This document shows positions 34,209-42,868 of a stretch of DNA of 64,000 nucleotides, in pieces. Below the pieces are notes generated by a model. That model worked only from the letters and a program-made list of their open reading frames with translations, did not search any database and was not told the DNA's origin. Within the stretch, counting starts at the first letter, position 1; each line of letters starts with the position of its first letter. The position numbers and the translations under genes are program-made. The DNA is from JAQBXX01 sp947085325 (GTDB lineage Bacteria; Pseudomonadota; Gammaproteobacteria; SURF-13), in NCBI GenBank assembly GCA_947085325.1, contig CAMTVY010000006.1:69740-133739 (forward strand), written 5' to 3'.

Positions 34209-35108
34209 TTAACGGCGCCGCTTCCACGCGGCAGCCAGGCTCACGGTGATTACACCCACCAGAATAATGGCCATACCCACCAGCTGCGTGCCGCTCAGCG
34301 TCTCATCCAGCAGCCACCCGCCGAGCAGCACCGCAACGGCGGGATTGATATAGGCGTAGGTGCCCAGTTGCGCCGGCGTGACAGTGTGCAGCAACCAGAT
34401 ATACGCCGCAAAACCCAGGCTGCCGAACACAATCAAATAGCTCAGGGCACCCATACCGCGCCACGTCCACACCCAGTCCCCCGGCTCACCCAGCAGCCAG
34501 CCGATGGCACACAGGAACAGCCCGCCTAACAGCATCTGCATGGCGGCGGACATCAGCGGCGGCGTAGTGTGCGACTGGCGCTTGCCGTAAATCGAACCTA
34601 CAGACCAGAGCAACGCTGCCAGCAGGATCAGCAGCTGACCCCCCAGATGGCTGAATGAAAACGATGCATCATGCGGCCACAGCAACAGCGCGGCCCCCGC
34701 AAAGCCGACCCCCAGACCCACGAGCGTGTACCGGCTCAGCGCCTCGCCCTTGGCCCCCAGCGTACCCAGGGCCGCGAGCCACAATGCGGTCGTCGCCACC
34801 AGCAGTGCCGCCTGATTAGAGGGCACCCACTGCTCCCCCGCCACCACCAGGCCATTGCCGCCCGCCAGCAGCAAGATACCCATAATGGTCACCAGTCGCC
34901 ACTCCCGCAACGTCCCCGGCAGCGTTTGGCCGTTCCAGCGGGCAACGGCGTACAACAGCACCCCGGAGATCACAAACCGCACACCCGCAAACAGCGCGGG
35001 CGGCAGGTCGTGCACGCCCACCCGAATGGCAAGATAGGTGGAACCCCACACCAGATACAGCGTCAGGAAGGCCAGTACAATCGTGTACCGCCGATTCATA
35101 GCGTTCAT
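34209..35108 (-). CDS. DMT-superfamily permease (EamA domains), second copy
   Basis: A 299-residue membrane protein with about ten hydrophobic segments in two EamA repeats. LTLYLVWGSTYLAIRVGVHD near residue 15 and the SNQAALLVATTALWLAALG block near 98 are typical of the YedA/RhtA-like group, which exports amino acids or other metabolites. The end (LAAAWKRRR) is cytoplasmic and basic. It is not a close copy of the permease at 21597-22490. It follows the dinB-like gene by 18 bases on the same strand; the link is unclear. Confidence 0.87.
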   Translation of the reverse strand: MNAMNRRYTIVLAFLTLYLVWGSTYLAIRVGVHDLPPALFAGVRFVISGVLLYAVARWNGQTLPGTLREWRLVTIMGILLLAGGNGLVVAGEQWVPSNQAALLVATTALWLAALGTLGAKGEALSRYTLVGLGVGFAGAALLLWPHDASFSFSHLGGQLLILLAALLWSVGSIYGKRQSHTTPPLMSAAMQMLLGGLFLCAIGWLLGEPGDWVWTWRGMGALSYLIVFGSLGFAAYIWLLHTVTPAQLGTYAYINPAVAVLLGGWLLDETLSGTQLVGMAIILVGVITVSLAAAWKRRR

Positions 35109-35126
35109 GAAAATCTATTCAGTGCT

Positions 35127-36368
35127 TCAGATGGATTGCCGGTGACCGCCGGGCTTCCATGACGGCGCAATGACGTTGGGCATACTGGAGCGCTGCAACA
35201 GGCGCGCAGGCGCCAGGGTGAACTCGCCGTAGCGCTGATTCACCTCATCCATCACCCGGTTGATGGCCTGCTCCCTGTGTGGCAGCGTACCAAACAAATC
35301 CTGTTGCCCGGCAGGCTGCGGGGCCAGGGCAGTTACCTGCACCTGAAACACAGGCTGTCCGCGCCAGTTGTTTGCCATCATGTCACAACACAGCCGATAA
35401 ATCGCATGCCCGTCGTTGCCGTGACGGCTCAGCGTCAGCGTACCCCCCAGCCAGTCATGCGCCATGCGCAAGCCGACAAAATAACGTTGCGCCACCAGCT
35501 CATGGCGGCGCAGGCGCGCACCGACCTTTTCGCTCATGTGCAGAAAATAGGTCAGCAATACCTCCTTGTCGCACGTGCCCGGCGGCACCACCTTGCCGTG
35601 ACCGAGAGACTTCGGCGCCGCGACATCTGTTACCACCTGGTCCGGATCCTTGCCCTGGCACATCAGCCAGAGATGGCGCCCGAGATTGCCGAAGCGCCGC
35701 GCCAGAACACTCACCGGCAGCCGTGCAACATCGCCGCAGGTATACGCACCGCGCGCGGCGAGAAATGCGGCAACACCCTTGCCCGCACCGGACAGCACCG
35801 TGACCGGCTCGTTGGCCAGCCGCGCACGCACCTCCCACGGCGGTATCACGGTCAGGCCATTTGGCTTCACAAGATTGGCGGCATATTTGGCCGTGCTCTT
35901 GTCGCCACTCACGCCCACGGAGCATGGCAGGCCGCTCACCGCCCGCACCGTCTCCGCCACCCTGCGACCCATGTGCTCCGGTGTGCCGTGCAGGCTCTGG
36001 CAGTGCGTGACATCCAGAAACGCCTCGTCTACCGAGAACACCTCGACATCCGGGCTGATAGCGTACAGCGCCGTCATAACGGCCGTGGAAACCTGCGCGT
36101 AGACCTGGGGCCGCGCCGGACGCTGAATGATGTCCGCGCACAGCGTGCGCGCCTCTTTAAGACGCATGCCGGTATGCACACCGAACGCGCGCGCCTCATA
36201 GGAACAGGTGATGATGGTCGTACCTTGAATACCGTTCGTGACCGCGACCGGCTTGCCGTGCAACTCAGGAAAGTCGCGCTGTTCGACCGACGCGAAGAAG
36301 GCATTCATGTCCACATGAATGATGGCGCGCGGCCAGAAATTTACCCGCAGATTCATAACCCAGGTCAC
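35127..36368 (-). CDS. dinB: Y-family DNA polymerase, DinB (Pol IV) type
   Basis: A translesion polymerase. HVDMNAFFASVEQRDFP near residue 18 holds the first catalytic Asp and the steric gate region, SVDEAFLDVT near 116 the second Asp-Glu pair, and SGLPCSVGVSGDKSTAKYAA near 148 the next block. A beta-clamp motif QQDLF lies near 363. At 413 residues (or 409 from the inner ATG at 36356) it is longer than E. coli DinB (351), mainly after the little-finger domain. No LexA box was recognised upstream, so SOS control is not shown. It lies 46 bases after the YbiT-type gene. Confidence 0.88.
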   Translation of the reverse strand: MTWVMNLRVNFWPRAIIHVDMNAFFASVEQRDFPELHGKPVAVTNGIQGTTIITCSYEARAFGVHTGMRLKEARTLCADIIQRPARPQVYAQVSTAVMTALYAISPDVEVFSVDEAFLDVTHCQSLHGTPEHMGRRVAETVRAVSGLPCSVGVSGDKSTAKYAANLVKPNGLTVIPPWEVRARLANEPVTVLSGAGKGVAAFLAARGAYTCGDVARLPVSVLARRFGNLGRHLWLMCQGKDPDQVVTDVAAPKSLGHGKVVPPGTCDKEVLLTYFLHMSEKVGARLRRHELVAQRYFVGLRMAHDWLGGTLTLSRHGNDGHAIYRLCCDMMANNWRGQPVFQVQVTALAPQPAGQQDLFGTLPHREQAINRVMDEVNQRYGEFTLAPARLLQRSSMPNVIAPSWKPGGHRQSI

Positions 36369-36401
36369 ACTTCCCGCTATGTCCCGCCCCCGTGCAGGGG
36401 G
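36369..36401. repeat. Dispersed intergenic GC hairpin, copy 2
   Basis: CACTTCCCGCTATGTCCCGC followed by CCCCGTGCAGGGGG matches the C-rich half of the repeats at 26768 and 39862. CCCCC (36387-36391) pairs with GGGGG (36397-36401). It fills most of the gap between the YbiT-type gene and the dinB-like gene, both leftward. Confidence 0.45.
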
Positions 36402-36414
36402 TGTGGTTCAGAAC

Positions 36415-38046
36415 TCAGTTCGCGCGCGCCGCCATTCCCGGCTTGCCTGATTCCAGCTCCACACCCTGGCTGTGCAGGTAATCGTCGTAGCTGCCGCTGA
36501 AATTGACTACACCCTGCGGCGTCAGTTCGACGATACGCGTGGCCAGCGACGACACAAACTCCCGGTCATGGCTGACGAAGATCAACGTACCCGGGTAATT
36601 CTCCAGCGCCGTATTGAGCGCCTCGATCGATTCCATATCCAGGTGATTGGTGGGCTCGTCCATGATCAGCACATTGGGCTGTTGCAGCATCAGCTTGCCG
36701 AACAACATGCGTCCCTGCTCGCCACCGGAGATGATCTTGACCGATTTACTGATCTCATCCTGGGAAAACAGCAACCGCCCCAGGATGCCGCGGACCAGCT
36801 GCTCGTCATCCCGTTCCTTCTTCCATTGGTTCATCCAGTCAAACAGATTCATATCGACGGCGAAGTCGGCCGCATGATCCTGCGCACAATAGCCAATATT
36901 GATATTTTCCGACCATTTGATCGTGCCGCTGTCCGGTGTCAATGCGCCTATCAGGGTGCGTAACAGCGTGGTCTTGCCGATACCGTTGGGCCCGATCACG
37001 GCGACGCGCTCGCCCGCCTCGACCATCAGATTCAAATTACGCAGCAGCGGCAACCCATCAAAGCCCTTGCAGAGGCGTTTCGCCTCCAGGGCCAGTCGAT
37101 AGAGCCTTTTCTCCTGTTCAAAACGCAAAAACGGACTGACCCGGCTCGATGGCTTGACGTCTTCCAGCTTGATCTTTTCAATCTGCCGGGCGCGCGAGGT
37201 CGCCTGCTTGGCCTTGGAGGCATTGGCGGAGAAGCGGCTGACGAAGGTCTGCAGCTCGGTGATCTGGGCCTTTTTCTTGGCGTTGTCGGACAGCAGCTGT
37301 TCGCGCACCAGCGTGGCAGCGGTCATATACTCGTCGTAGTTACCCGGATAGACGCGCAGCTCGCCGTAGTCGAGGTCGGCCATGTGCGTGCAGACGCGGT
37401 TCAGAAAGTGACGGTCGTGCGAGATGATGATAATAGTGCTGTCGCGCTCGTTGAGCACGTCTTCCAGCCAGCGGATGGTGTTGATATCGAGGTTGTTGGT
37501 GGGCTCGTCCAGCAGCAGGATATCCGGGTCGGCGAACAAGGCCTGCGCCAGCAGCACGCGCAGCTTCCAGCCCGGCGCCACCGCGCTCATCAGGCCGGCA
37601 TGTTGCTCTACCGGAATGCCCACGCCCATCAGCAATTCACCGGCACGCGCCTCGGCAGTGTAGCCGTCCAGCTCGGCGAACTCGGCTTCCAGCTCGGCCA
37701 CCTTCATGCCGTCTTCCGCGCTCATTTCGGCCAGCGCATAGATGCGGTCACGCTCCTGCTTCACGCGCCACAGTCTGGCGTGGCCCATGATCACGGTGTC
37801 GAGCACCGTGTAGTTTTCAAATGCAAACTGATCCTGGCGCAGCTTGCCTATACGCTCGTTGACGTCTACAGAAACGTTGCCTGAGGTCGGCTCCAGATCG
37901 CTACCGAGGATTTTCATCAGTGTCGACTTGCCGCAGCCGTTGGCGCCAATCAGGCCATAGCGGTTACCTGCGCCGAACCTGACGGAGATATTTTCAAACA
38001 GGGGCTTGGCCCCAAACTGCATGGTGATATTGGCGGTCGAAAGCAT
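36415..38046 (-). CDS. ybiT: ABC-F ATPase, YbiT type
   Basis: A tandem ABC ATPase of the ABC-F group that acts on ribosomes rather than in transport. The 543 residues align well with E. coli YbiT from the start (MLSTANITMQFGAKPLFENI). Walker A motifs are GANGCGKST near 36 and GPNGIGKTT near 350; KLRVLLAQALFADPDILLLD near 160 and SGGEQGRMLFGKLMLQQPNV near 445 are the signature/Walker B parts. The linker (SANASKAKQATSRARQIEKI) matches the ribosome-contacting region. It is a separate lineage from the Uup-type gene at 31224. Confidence 0.94.
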   Translation of the reverse strand: MLSTANITMQFGAKPLFENISVRFGAGNRYGLIGANGCGKSTLMKILGSDLEPTSGNVSVDVNERIGKLRQDQFAFENYTVLDTVIMGHARLWRVKQERDRIYALAEMSAEDGMKVAELEAEFAELDGYTAEARAGELLMGVGIPVEQHAGLMSAVAPGWKLRVLLAQALFADPDILLLDEPTNNLDINTIRWLEDVLNERDSTIIIISHDRHFLNRVCTHMADLDYGELRVYPGNYDEYMTAATLVREQLLSDNAKKKAQITELQTFVSRFSANASKAKQATSRARQIEKIKLEDVKPSSRVSPFLRFEQEKRLYRLALEAKRLCKGFDGLPLLRNLNLMVEAGERVAVIGPNGIGKTTLLRTLIGALTPDSGTIKWSENINIGYCAQDHAADFAVDMNLFDWMNQWKKERDDEQLVRGILGRLLFSQDEISKSVKIISGGEQGRMLFGKLMLQQPNVLIMDEPTNHLDMESIEALNTALENYPGTLIFVSHDREFVSSLATRIVELTPQGVVNFSGSYDDYLHSQGVELESGKPGMAARAN

Positions 38047-38172
38047 GCTGCTATTCCGGATATAAATCGCTCAAAAAGATCGATGCAACCCATTGATCTT
38101 AATTTGGATTAGTCTTATGACGGGGAGATCAACCGGGCCGCAGCCCATGGGCCCAGCGCCGATCGCGAGAAA

Positions 38173-38200
38173 AAAGACCCCGCCGGACGGCGGGGTCTTT
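38173..38200 (-). terminator. Intrinsic terminator of the cold-shock gene
   Basis: AAAGACCCCGCCG (38173-38185) and CGGCGGGGTCTTT (38188-38200) form a perfect 13-bp stem with a two-base centre. On the minus strand it is followed by TTTTTTC. It lies about 30 bases after the csp stop, a textbook intrinsic terminator. Confidence 0.9.
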
Positions 38201-38231
38201 GCCTACAATCTGCTTGCGCAGTGCTTGAAGC

Positions 38232-38435
38232 TTAGGCGGGCTGAACGTTTACTGCTGACGGACCCTTGGGACCCTGCTCAACATCCAACTGCACCTTCTG
38301 GCCTTCGGCCAAGGACTTGAAGCCACTGCCTTGAATGGCGGAGTGATGCACGAACACATCCTTGCTGCCGTCATCTGGGGTAATGAAGCCGAAACCTTTT
38401 GCATCGTTGAACCACTTTACTGTTCCTGTAATCAC
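38232..38435 (-). CDS. Cold-shock domain protein
   Basis: A 67-residue CspA-family protein that binds single-stranded RNA and DNA. GTVKWFNDAKGFGFI (residues 4-18) contains RNP1 and DVFVHHSAI near 27 is RNP2. The start is GTG at 38435 with GAGG upstream. A long leader to beyond 38600 includes a CGGGAG/CTCCCG hairpin (38496-38510), like the regulated 5' leaders of csp genes. Which Csp it corresponds to, and whether it is cold-induced, cannot be told. It is monocistronic, with its own terminator. Confidence 0.94.
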   Translation of the reverse strand: MITGTVKWFNDAKGFGFITPDDGSKDVFVHHSAIQGSGFKSLAEGQKVQLDVEQGPKGPSAVNVQPA

Positions 38436-38631
38436 GGAAATACCTCTATCTATTTGTTTGCGATTTTTGCAGTTCCTTCCTGAAAAGCGACATTACGGGA
38501 GCGGCTCCCGAGGAATCTGGAGGTACTACCGAACTAACTACAGGATGCACTGCAACATGCACATTTTACCCTCACCCGCAATAAAAAACCACAACAATTT
38601 TCTATCAGTCGTACCCCGACCCCGGAATACA

Positions 38632-39825
38632 TCAAATCCGCTTCAGCCGAAACAGGCCATGGATACCACTGTCGCTAGTAAAGTAGAGCGCGCCGTCCGG
38701 CCCGATGGCAACGCCCAGAGGCCGCGCCCAGCGCTGCCCATCCTGCAATTGAAAACCGCTGACCAGATCCTCCACCCGCTGCGCCTGCCCCGCCTCGAAC
38801 CGCACCACGACCACGCCGGGTGGCCGCCGGCTGGCAGCGTCGCCAAAAAAGTCGCCCCCGGGCTGCGTGCCCCATGAACCGTGCACGGCGACGATGGCAG
38901 ACAGCTCCAGCGCCGCATCCATGGCGCCCGGCGGCACAAAGGCCACCCCCATCGGCGCGCTACGCGCCGGGAAGGTGGCGACGGGCGTCACCACCTCCGC
39001 CAGCGGTCGCGGCGGGTCACGCTGGATGCAGTTGTCGCGCTGGATGCGCCGGCCATCATACTGGTACCAGGGCATGCCATGGAACGAACCGGCATCCACC
39101 CGGCTGAAATACTCCGGCGGCTGCTCATACCCCAGATGGTCGGGGCCATTGTTGCTCGCATACAGCACCCCGCTCCCCGGCTGCCAGGCGAAACCTACGG
39201 CATTGCGCAACCCCGAGGCGTAGGTTACCCAGCGCGCCGGGCCGGGCTCCTCCTGCAACACCAGAATTCCGCCCCGGCGGTCTGTGAACGCATACGGCGC
39301 ACCCAGATATTCATCGCTGCAATTGCCGCTAATGCCGAGGCTGAGGTAGATGCGCCCGTCCGGGCCTACCGCGACACTGCGGCTGCTGTGCCCGCCGCCG
39401 CCGGGCAAGGCAGCCAGCAGCTTTAGCGCGCCTGCCGCAAGTTTTTTCTGACCGGGCTTGTAAGGCGCACGGTACACCCCCTCTGTGCGGGCAATGAGAA
39501 TCTCGTTTTTCCGGAACGCGACACTGTGCGGATAACCGCCCGGCGCGACCAGGATTTCAGGGGCGGTATACGGCGGCGGCAGGCGGTACACATTGCCGGA
39601 CTTGGAGCCGACGAACAGATCACCATCGCTTGAAAACGTCAGCAGACGCGGGCCATCAAGTTTATCCGTCAACAGCTCCAGCCGGTAACCGGCGGGTACC
39701 CGTACGATCCGGCGCTCGCCGTCAATGCTAATCACCTGACTCTGATAGGTCAGTGCTTCGGTCGCCGCCTGCGTGAACGTCGCGGCACAGCAGCAGAGGA
39801 CTACCAAGGCTGCTTTAAACGCCAC
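38632..39825 (-). CDS. Exported sorbosone-dehydrogenase-like beta-propeller protein
   Basis: A 397-residue secreted or periplasmic protein: signal peptide MAFKAALVVLCCCAATFTQA, then a six-bladed propeller of the PQQ-dependent sugar/L-sorbosone dehydrogenase family. Repeated blade motifs include FSSDGDLFVGSKSGNVYRL near 64, VAVGPDGRIYLSLG near 150, YASGLRNAVGFAW near 202 and VAIGPDGALYFTSDSGIHGL near 371. The conserved HSSR near 145 fits the active-site histidine of the family. PQQ use and substrate are not shown; no PQQ genes are nearby. The start is GTG at 39825. Confidence 0.85.
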   Translation of the reverse strand: MAFKAALVVLCCCAATFTQAATEALTYQSQVISIDGERRIVRVPAGYRLELLTDKLDGPRLLTFSSDGDLFVGSKSGNVYRLPPPYTAPEILVAPGGYPHSVAFRKNEILIARTEGVYRAPYKPGQKKLAAGALKLLAALPGGGGHSSRSVAVGPDGRIYLSLGISGNCSDEYLGAPYAFTDRRGGILVLQEEPGPARWVTYASGLRNAVGFAWQPGSGVLYASNNGPDHLGYEQPPEYFSRVDAGSFHGMPWYQYDGRRIQRDNCIQRDPPRPLAEVVTPVATFPARSAPMGVAFVPPGAMDAALELSAIVAVHGSWGTQPGGDFFGDAASRRPPGVVVVRFEAGQAQRVEDLVSGFQLQDGQRWARPLGVAIGPDGALYFTSDSGIHGLFRLKRI

Positions 39826-40139
39826 CGGGTTTACCTTGCTCTGTCCATTGGCTGTCCATTGAATTACTCATAAGTCAGCAAGTAAGACTACACTTCCCGT
39901 TACGTCCCCGCCCCCTGTTTAGGGGGCGGGACAGGGTGAGGGTAGAGTACGCAGGGTTTTTGCTCAGGAGTCAGATCATACGCATTGTGACCTAACTTTC
40001 TGACTCCTGAGTAATGACCAGCATACTCCAACCCTGCTTCAGGTAAATGAGACAAGCGGCGCCGAAACCCTGAGACTCGAAATCTCAAATCAGGTATTCT
40101 GCACATCCCCGGCGTTGCACCTCCAGAGTTGAATTCACC
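39826..40139. other. 314-base intergenic region with stacked repeats
   Basis: No gene is seen between the divergent propeller gene and yaeQ. It holds a direct repeat CTGTCCATTGG (39841-39861), then the third copy of the dispersed AATTACTCATAAGTC repeat (39862-39930) ending in a 10-bp hairpin CCCGCCCCCT (39907-39916)/AGGGGGCGGG (39921-39930). Next comes an inverted repeat CTCAGGAGTCAG (39963-39974)/CTGACTCCTGAG (40000-40011). The promoters of both flanking genes must lie here, but I could not identify a convincing pair of hexamers. Confidence 0.65.
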
Positions 40140-40697
40140 ATGGCCCTTAAAGCAACCATTTTCAAGGCCGAGCTGCAAATCGCCGACATGGATCGCCACT
40201 ACTACCACGACCATGCACTCACCCTCGCCCGCCACGCATCGGAAACCGACGAGCGCATGATGGTACGCTTGCTGGCCTTCGCGCTGCACGCCCATGAAGC
40301 CTTGGTGTTTGGCAAAGGGCTGAGCGCCGACGACGAACCCGATCTCTGGCAAAAAGATTTAACCGGCGTTATCGAAACCTGGATAGACGTGGGCCAGCCC
40401 GACGAAAAACGTATCCGCAAGGCCTGTGGACGCGCCAATCAGGTATTCATCTACACCTATGGCGGCCGCAGCGCCGACATCTGGCGGGATCAAAACAGCA
40501 GCAACCTCGAACGGGCCAAAAACCTGACCGTCATGAACCTGCCGCCGGAGACCAGTCAATCCTTGGCAAAACTGGCACAGATCAAGATGCAGTTGCACTG
40601 CACTATTCAGGATGGCGAGATTTGGCTGGCCGACGCCAATGATCGGGTGCAGATCGAACTGACGACAGTAAAAACCCCATCGACTCCTCTTCGCTGA
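40140..40697 (+). CDS. yaeQ: YaeQ family protein
   Basis: A 185-residue protein (E. coli YaeQ 181) with family blocks MALKATIFKAELQIADMDRH at the start, HALTLARHASETDERMMVRL near 24, HEALVFGKGLSADDEPDLWQ near 50 and QVFIYTYGGRSADIWRDQ near 102. The fold is a variant of the PD-(D/E)XK nuclease fold, and the acidic and lysine residues fit such a site, but nuclease activity is not established. YaeQ was once proposed to substitute for RfaH; I would not carry that over. It stands alone, followed by a hairpin. Confidence 0.93.
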   Translation: MALKATIFKAELQIADMDRHYYHDHALTLARHASETDERMMVRLLAFALHAHEALVFGKGLSADDEPDLWQKDLTGVIETWIDVGQPDEKRIRKACGRANQVFIYTYGGRSADIWRDQNSSNLERAKNLTVMNLPPETSQSLAKLAQIKMQLHCTIQDGEIWLADANDRVQIELTTVKTPSTPLR

Positions 40698-40700
40698 TGT

Positions 40701-40728
40701 GGCAGGTCACGCCTCCGCTTGACCTGCC
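40701..40728 (+). terminator. Hairpin after yaeQ
   Basis: GGCAGGTCA (40701-40709) pairs exactly with TGACCTGCC (40720-40728), starting four bases after the yaeQ stop. There is no T-run, so it may stabilise the mRNA end rather than terminate. The rest of the gap up to 40918 shows nothing else recognisable. Confidence 0.45.
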
Positions 40729-40918
40729 GTGCCGAATTACTCCGCAGCGCGCGCCAAACGGTACGGCCCTGTCCTGCCGTCCTTGCTGCACCGGCATAAC
40801 AGTGCTCCTGCTTTGGCTGATTACTCTGATGGCGTAACGGTCTAGTGCAACAAGCCAGCGCCGGGCCGGCATCTTTCATCACCGGCAGCGTGGAAGAAAA
40901 CACGGGGGTGCAAGCGTA

Positions 40919-41011
40919 TGGCGGAGAGGGTGGGATTCGAACCCACGTGGCGGGATGAACCGCCCATCCGATTTCGAGTCGGCGCCGTTATGACCGCTTC
41001 GGTACCTCTCC
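40919..41011 (-). tRNA. tRNA-Ser (anticodon CGA)
   Basis: Reading leftwards from 41011, acceptor GGAGAGG pairs with CCUCUCC before discriminator G and encoded CCA. The anticodon loop is CTCGAAA, giving CGA, which reads UCG. A long variable arm (GGGCGGTTCATCCCGCC) marks a class II tRNA, and the T-arm is GTGGGTTCGAATCCCAC. The outermost anticodon-stem pair is a G-A mismatch. It lies 80 bases upstream of hda. Confidence 0.94.
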
Positions 41012-41090
41012 CTTGAGGCTGCATAGCATAGGCGCTCTGCCACGCGACAACAATACTTGACTTGAGGCCGTCACCGGCGCAGTGCGCCGC

Positions 41091-41804
41091 TCATTGCGTC
41101 TCTGCCGTTGCATGCGCAATCAACGTCCGTACGAAGGGGATCGTCAGCTTGCGTTGCTGTGTGAGCGAGTGCGTGTCCAGCCGCTGCAGCAGGTCGTACA
41201 GCCGCGCCATGTCGCGCGGCCAGTGACGCAGCAGATACTCCCCCACCTCGGCGGGCAACTCCATGCCGCGGTTGCGGGCACGCAGTTGCAGGGCCGCAAT
41301 CTTGTCGGCATCGCCCAGCGGCTGCACGTGCAACACCAAACCCCAGGCAAGCCGCGAACTCAGATCCGCGAGTTGCAGGCCGGAGGCCGCAGGCGGCGCA
41401 ACGCCAGACACCAGCAGCCGGGCACCCGACGCGCGCAGGCGGTTATATAAATGAAACAGCGCAGTCTCCCACCCGCCCTGCCCGGCTACAGCCTGGATGT
41501 CATCCACACAGACCAGCGCCAGCTGCTCGAGGCCTTCCAGCAGCTCCGGGCTCAGCATGCGCAGATCATTCAATGGCAGATAGGCGGAGTGCTGACCCCG
41601 GACAGCAAAGGCATGACACGCGGCATGCAGGAGGTGGGTTTTACCGGTGCCCGCCGCGCCCCACAGATACAGAAACTGATGTGCACCGCCTACCAGCGCC
41701 TGCACGGCTTGCTGCGCCTCGCCATTGGGGCCGGGGAAATAATTGCCAAAGCTGGCCTCGTCGCGCAGGCCAATGCCGAGCGGTATCTGTTGTGCTGCGC
41801 TCAT
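41091..41804 (-). CDS. hda: DnaA regulatory inactivator Hda
   Basis: Hda binds the DNA-loaded beta clamp and triggers ATP hydrolysis by DnaA, preventing re-initiation. The 237-residue AAA+ protein (E. coli 233) has the N-terminal clamp motif QIPLGI at residues 5-10, Walker A GAAGTGKTH near 49, Walker B LALVCVDDIQAVAG near 97, and LADLSSRLAWGLVLHV near 143 with the arginine-finger region. It lacks the DnaA DNA-binding domain, so it is Hda rather than DnaA. The start overlaps the upstream permease stop (ATGA). Confidence 0.94.
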   Translation of the reverse strand: MSAAQQIPLGIGLRDEASFGNYFPGPNGEAQQAVQALVGGAHQFLYLWGAAGTGKTHLLHAACHAFAVRGQHSAYLPLNDLRMLSPELLEGLEQLALVCVDDIQAVAGQGGWETALFHLYNRLRASGARLLVSGVAPPAASGLQLADLSSRLAWGLVLHVQPLGDADKIAALQLRARNRGMELPAEVGEYLLRHWPRDMARLYDLLQRLDTHSLTQQRKLTIPFVRTLIAHATAETQ

Positions 41805-42868
41805 GGCTCATCCGGTGAGCGGTCGTACAAATAGCTGTTCACATAGCGCTCATGCGCATAGCGCAGCAACACCATCAATACGGCTGCCACCGGCAACGCG
41901 AGCAGCACACCGCTGAAACCAAACAACTGCCCACCCGCCAATATGGCAAAAATCACGGCAATCGGATGCAGGCCTATGCGATCACCGACCAGACGTGGCG
42001 TGAGGAAAAACCCTTCCGCCAACTGGCCAACACCGAATACGATCAGCACCGGCACCAGGTGCAGCCAGTCCTGGTACTGCACCACGGTCGCAATCCCTGC
42101 CGCCAGCACGCCAGTGATCACACCCAGATAAGGTATAAAGCTGAGCAGGCCTGCCAGCACACCAATCAGCAAGGCGAGGTCCAGCCCGGCCAGCCACAGC
42201 CCGACGGTATAGAACACCGCGAGTGACAGCATCACCAGCAACTGACCGCGCAGGAATCCACCCAGCACTTTATCGCTCTGCGCGGCCAGACGCATAATGG
42301 TCTGCTCCGACTTGCGCGGCAACAGATTACGTACCTGCTCCAGCAGCAGCGGCCAGTCACGCAACAGATAAAATGTCACCAGCGGAATCAGCAGCAGATT
42401 GACCAGAAAGCCAAGCACGGCCATACCTGAGTACGATACCGATTTCAGCACACTTGCCGCAATGCCTCCGGCCTCGCGCCACTGCCCGGCCAACGCCTGA
42501 TACAAGGCATTGGAGTCGAGGCCGGTACTGGTGAGATCAAAGTGCTCATACACCAGCGGCAACAAGGTGCGCTGCACCCAGTCGGCATACACCGGCAGCT
42601 TGTTGATCAGCACCGTGATCTGGCGCTCGATAACGGGCACCAGCACGAGCAGCAGCAGGGTAAACAACAACAGCAGCAACACGAACACCAGCACCGTCGC
42701 CAGCGTGCGCGAAAGGCGTCGCGCCTCCAGCCGCCTCACCAGCGGGTCAAAGATATAGGCAAGTAGCGCGCCGAGCAGAAACGGCGTAAATACAGGCGCC
42801 AGCAGATACAACACCACGGCAGTGCCGACGATGGCGGCCAGCACAAACCAGCGCTGCGAATCAGACAC
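41801..42868 (-). CDS. AI-2E family (PerM-like) permease
   Basis: A 355-residue inner-membrane protein of the AI-2E/PerM family with about eight hydrophobic segments. LAYIFDPLVRRLEARRLSRT near residue 35 and the C-terminal LLSFIPYLGVITGVLAAGIA and FGVGQLAEGFFLTPRLVGDR stretches are typical. The start is GTG at 42868, chosen because GGAGGG lies just upstream inside the previous gene; the longer frame has no such site. The name comes from a proposed autoinducer exporter, but most members have unknown substrates. It is joined to hda by ATGA. Confidence 0.9.
   Translation of the reverse strand: MSDSQRWFVLAAIVGTAVVLYLLAPVFTPFLLGALLAYIFDPLVRRLEARRLSRTLATVLVFVLLLLLFTLLLLVLVPVIERQITVLINKLPVYADWVQRTLLPLVYEHFDLTSTGLDSNALYQALAGQWREAGGIAASVLKSVSYSGMAVLGFLVNLLLIPLVTFYLLRDWPLLLEQVRNLLPRKSEQTIMRLAAQSDKVLGGFLRGQLLVMLSLAVFYTVGLWLAGLDLALLIGVLAGLLSFIPYLGVITGVLAAGIATVVQYQDWLHLVPVLIVFGVGQLAEGFFLTPRLVGDRIGLHPIAVIFAILAGGQLFGFSGVLLALPVAAVLMVLLRYAHERYVNSYLYDRSPDEP

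Noticed and set aside
35277..36500. A 407-codon rightward open frame opposite the dinB-like gene
   Set aside because: It lies antisense to a gene with clear Y-family motifs, its product is His/Arg-rich with no recognisable motif, and such shadows are common in GC-rich DNA.
39900..40352. A 150-codon leftward open frame across the yaeQ upstream region
   Set aside because: Half lies antisense to yaeQ and half runs through hairpin repeats; no similarity or ribosome binding site seen.
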